From: Spirochaetota bacterium
Lineage (GTDB): Bacteria > Spirochaetota > UBA4802 > JAKQUI01
Assembly (NCBI GenBank): GCA_029562645.1
Contig: JAKQUI010000033.1
Coordinates: forward strand, 185,146 to 249,145
Direction of reading: 5' to 3'
DNA: 64,000 bases
This document shows, in pieces, positions 39,408-48,933 of the stretch; the first letter of the stretch is position 1, and each line of letters opens with the position of its first letter. Both the position numbers and the translations under genes were made by a program. The notes under the pieces are model-generated. The model made no database searches. It was not told the DNA's origin and was given only the letters and a program-made list of their open reading frames with translations.

Positions 39408-41426
39408 TCAGCGTTTTCCGAGGACGTCGCGGACCTGCCGGATGAGTTCCGGCGCGGTGAAGGGCTTCTGGATAAACCCGGTCCCCGCGGAGTCGATGTC
39501 CCTGCCCGCCAGGACGTCCCGGTGATGTCCCGACATGAAGACGACCGGGAGCCCGGCATGCAGCCGACCGAGCGATTCATAGAGCCGTTTCCCGTCCATC
39601 CCCGGCATGATCACATCGGTGAGGAGCAGGTCGATGGGGCCCGCGTGCCGCTCGGCCGCAGCCAACGCATCCGGGCCATTGGACGCGGTGAGCACGCGAT
39701 AGCCGACCGATCCCAGGATCCGCTCCGCCAATCGCAGGACCGCTTCTTCGTCCTCGACCACCAGGATCGTGATTCCGGCCGCCGGAGAGTCCATCGAGGG
39801 GCGCTGCGCCCGCATCTCCTCCTCGCGTCCTTCAACGGCGGGAAAGGTAATGACAACCGCCGTCCCCGCGCCGGGTGCGCTCCGGATATCGATCGCGGCG
39901 TCGTGCTGCCGGACGATGCCATACACCGTTGCGAGACCAAGACCGGTGCCGTTCGATCGGGTGGTATAGAAGGGCTCGAAGGCGTGCTCCAACGTTTCGG
40001 CATCCATCCCGCGACCGGTGTCGCCGACGGTGAGCGCCACGCCGAGTCCCGCGACGCCATTCGACACCGCGGGCTTCGAAGGGCGATTGACCGGTTCGAG
40101 GGATATGGTGAACACTCCGCCATCGGGCATCGCCTCCTCGGCGTTTACGGCGAGATTGATGAGGATCTGTTCGATCTGCGACACGTCCGCCATCACCAGA
40201 AGCCCTTCCGCGCCGATCCCGAGCTCGATGCGGATGTCCTCCCGGATCGTGCGCCGCAGGATGGGCTCGAAATCGCGCACAACGCGCCCCAGCGACACCG
40301 CCTTGAGGTCGATCGTCCGCTTCCGACTGAAGGTGAGCAGCTGCATCGTGAGGTTCTTCGCGCGCTCGGCGGCCTTCTCGATCTGCATGAGGCACTCGTG
40401 CTCCTCGGTGCCGGGCGTCACGTTATGAACGAGCATGCTCGAGTAGCCGAGGACGGGCGTGAGCATGTTGTTCAGATCGTGGGCGATGCCCCCGGCGAGG
40501 CGGCCGATGGAATCGAGCCGGCGCGCTTGGACGAGCTCGCGCTCCATGGCTTTCTTCTCGGTCACGTTGTGGATGAGGACCATGACCGAGGGACGGTCTT
40601 TGAACATGATCGGGACCCCGGTCACCTCGACGTCGATGATCCGCCCGTCGGCGGTGAGGAATTTTTCCTCCATCGGTTCGGCGCTGCCGCCCTCCTTGAG
40701 AATGCGCACCACCCGTTCGACCACGCCGGCCCGATAGTCCGGATGGACGAAATCGAGCGCCGGCCGACCGATGAGCTCGTCGGCGCTCGCCGCGCCGAAA
40801 CTCTTCACGGTAAAATCATTCACATAGACGATCCGCCCCTCCGTGTGCACGACGATGCCGGTGGGGTTCTTTTCGGCCAGCAGGCGGAACCGCTCCTCGC
40901 TCTCCCGCAGCGCCTGCTCGGCGAGCCGCCGTTCGGTCACGTCGCGCGAGACGCCCATGATGGCCCTTGGCGCCCCGGCTGCGTCGCGCAGGAAGCGGAG
41001 ATGGATATCCACCCAGCGGATGGAGCCGTCGCGATGGATCTGCTCGAATAGATGGGTGAGCACCCGGTCGGGGTCGACGCCCGGCCGGCCGTCCCGGGCG
41101 AGCTCGTCCTGAAGCAACTGCATCGCGTCGGCGAGCGACCGCGGCGTGATGATCCGCTCGAGCGTGAGCGCGTCCACCTCGTCGGGGCCATAGCCGAGGA
41201 TGTTTACGCTGGACGGGGTCGTGTACGAGAAGCGCAGCGTCGCGAGGTCCAGGATCCAGATATTGTCGCTCACGTTCTCCGTAATCATGCGCAGCCCGTC
41301 GAGCTCCCCGTTCAGGGCGTCGAGGGCCTGCCGCTGTTCACGAACGAGGCGAACGAGCTCGTCGCGCGTACACTTCTCCGGATCGTTATCGCGACCCGGG
41401 GACGGGGTCTTGGTATCGGTGTGCAT
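39408..41426 (-). CDS. Hybrid sensor histidine kinase (PAS x2-HisKA-HATPase-REC)
   Basis: The 672-residue cytoplasmic protein has a short coiled start, two PAS domains (about 45-170 and 180-295), a HisKA domain with GGIAHDLNNMLTPVLGY (about 305-370), an HATPase domain with DTGRGMD and GTGLGLATVYGI (about 410-525) and a C-terminal receiver (VVEDEEAVLRLAE, LLTDVIMPGMDG, Lys in QKPF; about 548-670). The AHDLNN H-box type often accompanies receivers used for autoregulation. No transmembrane helix is present. It lies between the importer and the cbiR operon and might sense a related signal; that is inference only. Confidence 0.92.
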   Translation of the reverse strand: MHTDTKTPSPGRDNDPEKCTRDELVRLVREQRQALDALNGELDGLRMITENVSDNIWILDLATLRFSYTTPSSVNILGYGPDEVDALTLERIITPRSLADAMQLLQDELARDGRPGVDPDRVLTHLFEQIHRDGSIRWVDIHLRFLRDAAGAPRAIMGVSRDVTERRLAEQALRESEERFRLLAEKNPTGIVVHTEGRIVYVNDFTVKSFGAASADELIGRPALDFVHPDYRAGVVERVVRILKEGGSAEPMEEKFLTADGRIIDVEVTGVPIMFKDRPSVMVLIHNVTEKKAMERELVQARRLDSIGRLAGGIAHDLNNMLTPVLGYSSMLVHNVTPGTEEHECLMQIEKAAERAKNLTMQLLTFSRKRTIDLKAVSLGRVVRDFEPILRRTIREDIRIELGIGAEGLLVMADVSQIEQILINLAVNAEEAMPDGGVFTISLEPVNRPSKPAVSNGVAGLGVALTVGDTGRGMDAETLEHAFEPFYTTRSNGTGLGLATVYGIVRQHDAAIDIRSAPGAGTAVVITFPAVEGREEEMRAQRPSMDSPAAGITILVVEDEEAVLRLAERILGSVGYRVLTASNGPDALAAAERHAGPIDLLLTDVIMPGMDGKRLYESLGRLHAGLPVVFMSGHHRDVLAGRDIDSAGTGFIQKPFTAPELIRQVRDVLGKR

Positions 41427-41580
41427 CTGACGCTATTCCGCTTGGAATTCTCTGTGTCGATAATCATGCCCGATTTTTAGGATTAATGGCAAGCACATTT
41501 TCCCTGCTCGCCGCGCCGCTTTTTTCTTGACTGATGATCGCGCCGGCCATAGGCACTCAGTTGACGAACGCCATATCGCC

Positions 41581-41976
41581 ATGCTCTACGAACTGAAAAA
41601 CATCGCCCAGAAGGAAACCGGGGTGTTCCGCCGATGGTTCGAGGACAATTACTTCGAGCTCATCGTCTGGTATTATCACGACCGCAGCGTCAAGGGCTTC
41701 CAGCTCTGCTACGACCGGTTCCGCGACGAGCACGCCATCACCTGGTTCGACGGCAAAGACGTGGAGCACAACCGCGTGGACGACGAGCGCAAGCAGGGCT
41801 CCTACGCGCCCACGGCGATCCTGGTGGCCGACGGCGTGTTCCCGGCCGCCGCCGTCATCAGCCGGTTTCGCGAGGCGAGCGCCCAGATCGACCCCGAGAT
41901 CGCCGGACTCGTCCTGCGCGTGCTTGCCGACCATGCCCGGGGCTCCCGGCCGAAGCGGCGCGAGCGCGCTCGATGA
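41581..41976 (+). CDS. Conserved-looking hypothetical protein, 131 residues, upstream of cbiR
   Basis: The product starts MLYELKNIAQKETGVFRRWF and is rich in Tyr, Trp, Asp and Arg, with DNYFELIVWYYHDRSVKGFQLCYD in a beta-rich first half and a basic C-terminus (GSRPKRRERAR). It has no signal, transmembrane helix or motif that I recognise. ATG 41581 is preferred; a longer frame starts at 41527 but no ribosome site favours it. Its last four bases overlap the cbiR start (ATGA), so the two are translationally coupled and may share a pathway. Confidence 0.7.
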   Translation: MLYELKNIAQKETGVFRRWFEDNYFELIVWYYHDRSVKGFQLCYDRFRDEHAITWFDGKDVEHNRVDDERKQGSYAPTAILVADGVFPAAAVISRFREASAQIDPEIAGLVLRVLADHARGSRPKRRERAR

Positions 41977-42755
41977 GCACCCGCTATGGCACGCCCTTTC
42001 GGATCGGGACCACCTCCTACATCTATCCCGACGACATCCTCCCCAATGCGCGCCGGCTCTGCGGGCGCGTGGACGACATCGAGCTCGTGCTCTTCGAGGT
42101 CCCCGATGCGGGCAACATCCCCGGGAGCGCGCTCGTGCGCGAGCTCGCTTCGCTCGCACGCGATCACGCCCTCACCTACACGCCGCACCTTCCGCTGGAC
42201 ATCAACCTGGGCAGCGTCGATGCCGTTGTGCGCGATTCGTCGATCGACATCGCGGCGCGCCTCATCGAGCGTCTCGCGCCGCTCGATCCGCCGGCCTTCG
42301 TGCTCCACATCCCGGGGCCCGGCAACTCCTGCGCGGGCATCCTGGACTGGCAGCTTCGCGCGGGCGATTCGGTCGGCCGCCTCCTGCGCCGCGTCGGGAT
42401 CGCGCCCAATCGCATCGCCGTGGAGAACCTGGATTTTCCCTTTCATCTCCTGGGCGGCATCATCGCCGATCACGCGCTCTCGGCGTGCATCGACGTGGGG
42501 CACCTCTTCATTGGCGGGCTCGATGTGAGTGCGCATCTTGACAGCTACCTGGGCGTGGCGCGGGTGATGCACCTGCACGGGGTTCGGGACGGGCGCGACC
42601 ACATCTCCCTGCGCCATCTGGACCCCGCGTTCACCGCCTGGCTCATGAAACGGCTCTGCGATGCGGGATACGGCGGCGTGCTCACGCTTGAGGTGTTCGG
42701 GGAGACGGACTTCGAGGAATCGCTCGCGGCGCTGCGGGAGGCGCTCCCCGGCTAG
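41973..42755 (+). CDS. cbiR: Cobamide remodelling phosphodiesterase CbiR-like (AP endonuclease/TIM-barrel superfamily)
   Basis: The 260-residue product is a xylose-isomerase-like TIM barrel with strands FRIGTTSYIYPDDILPN, IELVLFEVP, LTYTPHLPLDINLGS, FVLHIPGPG, IAVENLDFP and SACIDVGHLFIGG. The FRIGTTSYIYPDDI opening and the spacing of His, Glu and Asp metal ligands match CbiR, which cleaves the nucleotide loop of cobamides so the lower ligand can be replaced. The organism would salvage rather than make its preferred cobamide. The start overlaps the upstream hypothetical gene (ATGA). The B12-type importer is 2.6 kb upstream on the same strand. Confidence 0.85.
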   Translation: MSTRYGTPFRIGTTSYIYPDDILPNARRLCGRVDDIELVLFEVPDAGNIPGSALVRELASLARDHALTYTPHLPLDINLGSVDAVVRDSSIDIAARLIERLAPLDPPAFVLHIPGPGNSCAGILDWQLRAGDSVGRLLRRVGIAPNRIAVENLDFPFHLLGGIIADHALSACIDVGHLFIGGLDVSAHLDSYLGVARVMHLHGVRDGRDHISLRHLDPAFTAWLMKRLCDAGYGGVLTLEVFGETDFEESLAALREALPG

Positions 42756-42806
42756 CCGCACGCCCGCGTGCGCGTTGCGAGCGCCGCCCGTGGTGCGCCG
42801 CGGACG

Positions 42807-44426
42807 TTACGGCGCCCCGTCCGGCTTCAATGTTTCGTCCAACGTTTCGTGCAGATTTCCCACGTGCCCGGCGAGGTCTCCGGAGAGCTGCCGCAGGGTG
42901 TTCGCCATGCGCGTGAGCTCCGCGTAAAAGCCCTCGATGCGCTCGAGCGCCTCCTGCGAGCTCGCCACCGCCTCGGTGTTGCGGGCCGTGAGGCCGGTGA
43001 TGGACTCCGTGTAGCGCAATGAATTCTCCAGGTGGCCGATGACCGTCTGGAAGTCGCCGTCCTGCGCGCGGACCAGCTCCTGGAAGCGCAGCAGGAACCC
43101 GCGGTTCGCCTCCAAAAACCCGATGATGTCCGCAAGCGCCCGCGAGGCGTCGTCGATCTGGACCGCGGCGCTGAGGATCCGCTCCACCGAGCGGCCGATG
43201 ATGCCGCTGATCTCCTTGGCCGACGACTGGCTCTTGTCGGCCAGCTTCGAGATCTCGTCGGCCACGACGGCGAAGCCGCGCCCGTGCTCGCCGGCGCGCG
43301 CCGACTCGATGGAGGCGTTGAGCGACAGCAGGTTCGTCTGGTCGGATATCTCGTTGATGGTCTGCGAGATCTCCTCGATCATCTTCGACTCGTCGCGCAG
43401 GCGCTCGATGGTTCCGCGCGCGTCCTGCAGTTTCCGCGTGCAGTCGTCCGAGAGCGCCTCGATTTTTTGCGCGTCGGCGCTGGCGTCGCGCCCGGCCTCC
43501 GCCGTCGTTTGCAGGTCGCCGCGCAGGCGCTTCGTGAGGTCGCCGATGACGCGGCTGCTCTCGATCTCGCGCCCCGTCTCCTCCGTGAGCACGCGGAACG
43601 ACTCGATGAGCCGGGCGCCGATCTCGCGGCTGCGCGAGAAGAGCGCCGACTGGGTGTCGATGATGCCGGTTACCTCGGAGGAGAAATCGCCCAGGATGGC
43701 GGCGGCGCGCCGCACGTGCGCCGCGACGTTCCGGGACTCCGCGACGACGCTCTCCACGCGCTCCTTGTCGAACTGGATCCGCGCGCGCTGCTGTTCGATC
43801 TGCATCGACTTGCGCCAGCTCGCTTTTCGCAGGCGGTCCAGGATATAGATGAACACCAGCGAAAACACGAAGGTGACGATGAGATCGTTGAGCTTGTACT
43901 GGTCGCGGAGCGTGGAAAACTCCATCCCGCGCGAAAGGCCCACGGTAAAGAAAAGCGCCAGCGAGAGCGCAATCATCCCCCAGAGAAGCACGCGACCCAC
44001 CGGGGCGACCAGCGGGATCATCAACACGAAGAGGTAGCCGCCCAGGTACACCGGATCGGCCTTCGAAAGCCCGGTGATCACGCCGGTCGCCGCCTCGAGG
44101 TAGAAGCCCAACGCGGCGAGCAGGAGCATGCTGTGCCGCTTGCAGAACGGGATAAACTGGAGGAGGAACACCGCAAGCGAGACGGCCGTGAGCCCGTAGC
44201 GCAGCCATACGATGAGCGGCTCCTGCGGGAAGAGCTGCCGGTCCACATCGACATAGCTCAGCCAGGCGACGATGCAGATGAGGGAGGCGGGCATGATGAT
44301 ACGGCCGCACTGGTAATTCAGTTCGCCGGCATACGTGTCCGGGAACGCGTCCCGCTCCCAGAGAAGGAAGCGCTGCATCCGTTTGAAGAACTGCGCGATG
44401 TGCATGATGATAGGCTTCGCCGCCAT
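42807..44426 (-). CDS. Methyl-accepting chemotaxis-type receptor with polytopic membrane sensor
   Basis: The 539-residue protein has about six transmembrane helices in residues 30-215 rather than a periplasmic sensor loop, followed by a coiled-coil signalling domain. The hairpin tip shows the conserved [23 protein letters not shown], then [16 protein letters not shown], typical of MCP signalling modules that contact CheA/CheW. No HAMP domain is evident. The membrane part may sense the lipid phase, voltage or a membrane-soluble compound. Starts at 44426 or 44405 are both possible, with no clear ribosome site. Confidence 0.88.
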   Translation of the reverse strand: MAAKPIIMHIAQFFKRMQRFLLWERDAFPDTYAGELNYQCGRIIMPASLICIVAWLSYVDVDRQLFPQEPLIVWLRYGLTAVSLAVFLLQFIPFCKRHSMLLLAALGFYLEAATGVITGLSKADPVYLGGYLFVLMIPLVAPVGRVLLWGMIALSLALFFTVGLSRGMEFSTLRDQYKLNDLIVTFVFSLVFIYILDRLRKASWRKSMQIEQQRARIQFDKERVESVVAESRNVAAHVRRAAAILGDFSSEVTGIIDTQSALFSRSREIGARLIESFRVLTEETGREIESSRVIGDLTKRLRGDLQTTAEAGRDASADAQKIEALSDDCTRKLQDARGTIERLRDESKMIEEISQTINEISDQTNLLSLNASIESARAGEHGRGFAVVADEISKLADKSQSSAKEISGIIGRSVERILSAAVQIDDASRALADIIGFLEANRGFLLRFQELVRAQDGDFQTVIGHLENSLRYTESITGLTARNTEAVASSQEALERIEGFYAELTRMANTLRQLSGDLAGHVGNLHETLDETLKPDGAP

Positions 44427-44460
44427 ACCGTTTTGTCAAACACTAATAGCGATATCCGGC

Positions 44461-44490
44461 TTGACAGGCGCGGAAATCGATGATGATACT
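44461..44490 (+). promoter_or_regulatory. Promoter of the aromatic repeat protein gene (TTGACA N18 GATACT)
   Basis: TTGACA at 44461-44466 and GATACT at 44485-44490 are spaced by 18 bases, upstream of ATG 44522. Confidence 0.6.
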
Positions 44491-44510
44491 GGGCGCATAC
44501 GAGCGCCCAG
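44489..44510 (+). promoter_or_regulatory. Leader hairpin/operator CTGGGCGC-N6-GCGCCCAG
   Basis: A perfect 8-base inverted repeat starts at the end of the -10 box and ends 11 bases before the start codon, where a ribosome site is expected and none is seen. It could be an operator or an RNA hairpin controlling translation. Confidence 0.5.
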
Positions 44511-44521
44511 CAGATATCACA

Positions 44522-47500
44522 ATGAAATCATCGGAAACACCGCGCCATCATGCATCCGTTCCCCCCGCCGGGGGTGCGGCGGTCGATCGGCGCCACGCGC
44601 TGCGTCGGGTGGGGCGCGCCATCCTCGCGATCGCGCTCGCGATCGCCATCACCACACCGCTTGCCGCAAAAGAGCCGCCGCACCGCAGCTGGGACGATCT
44701 GGACGACGATGCGGAAAAAATCTTCGGCAGCGAGAAGGAACGGAAATACCCCATCCACGCCTTCATCGTCGAGAAGGAGCAGTGGGAGGGGCATTCCTCC
44801 TGCATGATCGGCTGGCTCTACAAGCACACCGACTATCCGAAGTACCGCTCGCGGCGCGTCCTGCCCTTTTACTATCGCCTGGAAAGCAAGATCGACAACC
44901 GGACGCGGACGGTGCTTCCGCTCCTGCTGTACTACAACCGCGTGGACGGCCCCACCGAGCGCACCGTCACGCCGCTGTTCTACTCCGACCTGAGCGACAT
45001 CGACGCCGACCGCTCGCTCCTGTATCTTTTCTGGTGGGGCTGGGAGCGCGTCCCCGAGAAAACGCGCGACTCCTCGTACTCGGCGCTCATCCCGCTGTAT
45101 CATTATCGGACATACGAAACGCCGGGCACGCCGAACCACGGCTGGCGGCTCATCACCCCGCTGCTGTACCTGCGCCATGCCGCCTCCCAGACCGGCGCCG
45201 AAACCCGCACCGCCGGCTTCCAGGTGTCGCCCCTGCACTGGTACGAGTACCGCGCGAACAAGACGACGGGAACGGAGACTACGACCTGGTGGGCGCCGCT
45301 GATCCCGCTGACCTACCATCACGTCTCGCCGACGCGCGGTCATCGCAACATTTTGTGGCTGCTCGATTACTCCTGGCGCGTGAAGGACGGGGAATCGTCG
45401 CTCACGCGCTTCTGGATCATGCCGTTGTGGTTCTACGAACCGGGGGAGCACGGCTACAATGCGGTCCTGCCGCCCATCTACGTGGAGAACCGCCACGGCG
45501 GGCGCGGGCTGTACCGTCATTTCCTGCCCTTCTTCATATACAACCGGGAGAAGACCACGCAGCGGAATGCGAAGGAGAAACGCGTCGTGGAGACGCACGA
45601 CACCTATCTGGTCACGCCGCTTTATGCGGAATTCGACCTGTACCGGACGGAACCCGATGGAGTGAAAACGCCGCTCGCGTCGACCGTCTGGTTTCCCATC
45701 ATACCGCTGTACTACTCGAGCTTCGATCACACGGAGGGAACGCACCGCAACGTGCTGTGGCTCTACGACACGCACACGACCGTCGCGGGTGAGACCGACC
45801 GGCGCTGGCTCGCGCCGCTTTTCTTCTGGAAGAAGGACTCGTATTTCCACGTGCTGCCGCCGCTGTACATGAGCTGGGAGGAGAAGAACGAGAAGACGTG
45901 GTTTATCGTCAACACCTATTACTCCAGCGAACGCGTGCGCAGCGACGTTCGCGCGAAAACCACGCTCGCGAAGAAAGACGCACACCCGGAAGCGGCGCAG
46001 AGCTTCGAACGGCACACGGGCACACTCCTGGTCCTGCCGCTCTTTTACCGCGGCTGGTCCGAGTACAATGCCGCCGGCGAGGCGACGGACGTTCCCTCGC
46101 ATTCCTCCGAGACGAACTTTTTCATTCCGCTCTGGTACTATCGCTCGTTCGACTCCACGCAAGGCGGCGCGCAACGCGGCTGGGCGCGCATGGAGGAGCG
46201 GACACTCGTCACGCCGCTCTGGTACTACTCCCGTGAATTCAAGAAGAGCGACGCGCCGGATCATCCCGACGAAAACGAGAGCCGCCTGTGGGTGCCGCTC
46301 CTGCCGATCCTGTACTCGCACCGCACCGACCGCGAAGGATCAAACCGCACCGTGCTGGTGCTCTGGGACTGGAAGACCGACCCGAAGGGAGAGCTCACGC
46401 GCTTCTGGTTCATCCCCTTCTACTTCCACGAGTACAAGGACGTCGGCGGCTACCTGTATGTCCCGCCCTTCTACTTCCGCCCCGACGGCTGGACCGAACA
46501 GCGGGGGTACGACTTCGGGACGTTCTTCTATCGGAGCCGGTCGCCGGAGGAGGAGCTCAAGTGGACCTGGCTGATCCACTACTACCGCTCCAATCCGGGC
46601 GCGAAGGACTACGTGAACGTCTGGTTCCCCTTCTACCTAAACTGGGAATACGCCGACTGGAAGGCGATGTCGGTCCTCGGCCCCATCTACATGGACTACG
46701 AAGGGACGGAGCACGCGTGGACGCTTTTCCTGCCCGTGTATTTTAACTACGCGGCGAAGGACGGAAAACGGAAGATCCACATCAACATCGCGGGGCTTTC
46801 CAAGAGCGTGACCTCGGGGGCGAACCCGAACGTCTCGCTGGGCTTCGGCAAACACACGCGCAAGGCCGGATGGTACATCGACACCGAGTGGTCGTGGCTT
46901 TACGACGTGGTGAGTTTCTCCACGCGCGTTACCGTGGGCGCGGGCGAGAAGGACGCCGCCGGCGCGAAGCAATCCGAACCGCCGGCCGCCGGAAAGGACG
47001 CGCGCCAAAAACCGAGCGACGCGCCCGACGATGCGACACACGCGCATCCCAAGCCGCCCGCGCCCGTGCACAAGGATATCGTCATCGAGAACAAGGACCG
47101 CAGCAAGCCCGTCGACAAGCCGAAGGAGGGCGCGGTCGCGCTCGAGCGAAAAAAAAGCATCGACCGCGAGGACTCGGAGTTCTTCTTCGGCTGGCGGATG
47201 CTCTTCGGCATGGTGGCCTATCAGCGCGCCGACACGCGACGGCACTTCCGCCTGCTGCCGCTCTCGTGGATCACCTGGGACGAGAAATCCAAGGACGAGA
47301 TCACCTGGATCCTCCTGTACCTGTCGTATCAATCGGAGGAAAGCTCGTATCGCGTCGTCTTCCCCTTCTACGGAAGCCAGCACGAGGGAAAATCGTACAA
47401 GCAGGGCTTCTTGCTCAATCTCTTCTGGCGCGAATACGACGCCGGGGAGGACCTGAAGGAATACACGGTCCTGTGGCCCTTCATCAACTGGTATGCGTCG

Positions 47501-48838
47501 CCGAAGAAACGCGGCTGGCGGTTTGCGCCGTTCATCTGGCACACGAGCGCGGAAGACGGCGGGGAGCGCATAACGCGCACCGTGAGCCCGCTCTACTACG
47601 GCATGGACCGCGTGCGCCTCGCGGACGGCCGCACGGTGGAGGATTTCTCCGTGAGCCCGCTCCACTACTACAATCGCGACGACGACGGGACGCGCACGGA
47701 GCGCCAGATGTTCTTCCCCATCGTGCCGCTCTTCTACCACGCGACCTCGACGAGCGCGCCACAGAACTCGGAGACGACCGCATGGATCTTCCCGTTCTTC
47801 TACTACAACCGGGAGGAGCGCCCCACGGACGCGGGAACGGCGCGCGCCATCATGCACTGCTCGCCCCTGCACTTCCGCTCCTACGAGGAATCGCCCGGCT
47901 CGCATGAATCCACCTGGTGGTTCCCGATCATCCCGCTCGTCTATCGCTCGGCGTCGCCCGGATTCATCCATTACAACGTGCTGGGCATCGTCGACTACGA
48001 GCGCGACGAGAAGAACGAGTACAGCCGCACCTGGCTGTTGCCGCTGTACTACAACAGCCGCTCGGGCGACGAGAAAACGTCGTTCATTCTGGGGTACTAC
48101 AGCCATTCGAAGGGCACCACCTACAGCAAAAACTTCCTCTACGCCTTCGGGTATTACGACTACCCGGAGCGCGACGCCTGGGGCTGGCACGCGCTCTTCA
48201 CTACCGTCTCGTACGACGTGGCGCCCGAGGTGAAGGAGTTCCGCCTCTTCTGGGGGGCGCTGGCGAGCTACACCGCCCACCAGAACGGCGACTACGCCTT
48301 CGATTTCCTCTGGGTGCTCGCCTCGCTCAAACGCGAGGGCGACCGCTTCCAGTCGAGCCTCATGCCCTTCTGGTACTACTCGGGGAATCCGCAGGGCTAC
48401 ACCTTCGTCTCGCCGGCGCTGCTCACCTACTGGAGCGACCACGGCGACGAGAAGTTCCAGCTGGTGGCGCTCGGGGCGCTCTGGTACCGCAACGCGCACC
48501 TCGACCGGGGGACCGACCGGCAGATGCTCCTCCTGGGCGCGCCGTACTATTTCATCCAACGGCAGGAGCGCGGCTACGAGGAGCGCGGGAGCCTCTGGGG
48601 CATCCTGTGGCAGCACGAGCACGAGCGCGAGACGGGCTACTCGAAATTCTCGCTCCTCAAATTCCTTTTTAAGCGGGTCGATATGAACGGCGACATCCGC
48701 TACCGGGTGTTCGGCATCGAGCTCTCGGGCGGAAAGGGCCAATCGCGCGCAACGGAGCCCGCGCCCGTCCCGACGCCCCCGCCCGCGCCGATCGGCGTGG
48801 ACGTCGAGCAGGCCGATCCCGCGCCGGTTGTCCTGTAG
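44522..48838 (+). CDS. Exported 1438-residue aromatic-rich repeat protein of unknown function
   Basis: The protein begins with a twin-arginine-free hydrophobic signal (about 25-46) ending TPLAA-KEPP, so export by Sec and signal peptidase I is likely. The rest is packed with short strands such as WFPIIPLYY, LPPIYV, VTPLWYY and FIPFYF. Larger units of about 80-110 residues recur (starting near 45280, 45679, 46281 and 47907) with the pattern W-x-P-x-IPL-x-Y, then RN-x-LWL-x-D, GE-x-x-R-x-W, PL-x-F and PP-x-Y. A low-complexity Ala/Lys/Pro linker occupies about residues 812-875. Regular alternation of aromatic and polar residues suggests a very large beta structure, perhaps a barrel or solenoid in the outer membrane. 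I do not recognise the family. The frame starting at 44480 would begin inside the promoter. Confidence 0.8.
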   Translation: MKSSETPRHHASVPPAGGAAVDRRHALRRVGRAILAIALAIAITTPLAAKEPPHRSWDDLDDDAEKIFGSEKERKYPIHAFIVEKEQWEGHSSCMIGWLYKHTDYPKYRSRRVLPFYYRLESKIDNRTRTVLPLLLYYNRVDGPTERTVTPLFYSDLSDIDADRSLLYLFWWGWERVPEKTRDSSYSALIPLYHYRTYETPGTPNHGWRLITPLLYLRHAASQTGAETRTAGFQVSPLHWYEYRANKTTGTETTTWWAPLIPLTYHHVSPTRGHRNILWLLDYSWRVKDGESSLTRFWIMPLWFYEPGEHGYNAVLPPIYVENRHGGRGLYRHFLPFFIYNREKTTQRNAKEKRVVETHDTYLVTPLYAEFDLYRTEPDGVKTPLASTVWFPIIPLYYSSFDHTEGTHRNVLWLYDTHTTVAGETDRRWLAPLFFWKKDSYFHVLPPLYMSWEEKNEKTWFIVNTYYSSERVRSDVRAKTTLAKKDAHPEAAQSFERHTGTLLVLPLFYRGWSEYNAAGEATDVPSHSSETNFFIPLWYYRSFDSTQGGAQRGWARMEERTLVTPLWYYSREFKKSDAPDHPDENESRLWVPLLPILYSHRTDREGSNRTVLVLWDWKTDPKGELTRFWFIPFYFHEYKDVGGYLYVPPFYFRPDGWTEQRGYDFGTFFYRSRSPEEELKWTWLIHYYRSNPGAKDYVNVWFPFYLNWEYADWKAMSVLGPIYMDYEGTEHAWTLFLPVYFNYAAKDGKRKIHINIAGLSKSVTSGANPNVSLGFGKHTRKAGWYIDTEWSWLYDVVSFSTRVTVGAGEKDAAGAKQSEPPAAGKDARQKPSDAPDDATHAHPKPPAPVHKDIVIENKDRSKPVDKPKEGAVALERKKSIDREDSEFFFGWRMLFGMVAYQRADTRRHFRLLPLSWITWDEKSKDEITWILLYLSYQSEESSYRVVFPFYGSQHEGKSYKQGFLLNLFWREYDAGEDLKEYTVLWPFINWYASPKKRGWRFAPFIWHTSAEDGGERITRTVSPLYYGMDRVRLADGRTVEDFSVSPLHYYNRDDDGTRTERQMFFPIVPLFYHATSTSAPQNSETTAWIFPFFYYNREERPTDAGTARAIMHCSPLHFRSYEESPGSHESTWWFPIIPLVYRSASPGFIHYNVLGIVDYERDEKNEYSRTWLLPLYYNSRSGDEKTSFILGYYSHSKGTTYSKNFLYAFGYYDYPERDAWGWHALFTTVSYDVAPEVKEFRLFWGALASYTAHQNGDYAFDFLWVLASLKREGDRFQSSLMPFWYYSGNPQGYTFVSPALLTYWSDHGDEKFQLVALGALWYRNAHLDRGTDRQMLLLGAPYYFIQRQERGYEERGSLWGILWQHEHERETGYSKFSLLKFLFKRVDMNGDIRYRVFGIELSGGKGQSRATEPAPVPTPPPAPIGVDVEQADPAPVVL

Positions 48839-48933
48839 CGGCAGGGCGCCCGGATCATACCGACGAAAAAATCATTGTCAAAAAAAGGCGCGCCCGCCAA
48901 CATCACCGCACCCTGATACGCGAGGAACCATCC

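Noticed and set aside
44528-48742. Long minus-strand frames opposite the aromatic repeat protein
   Set aside because: They reflect the strict codon bias of the plus-strand gene, which has a promoter, signal peptide and repeats; the antisense products show none.
48839-48933. T-box or trp leader upstream of trpS
   Set aside because: The 95-base gap is too short and lacks a T-box core, Trp-codon leader peptide or terminator/antiterminator pair.
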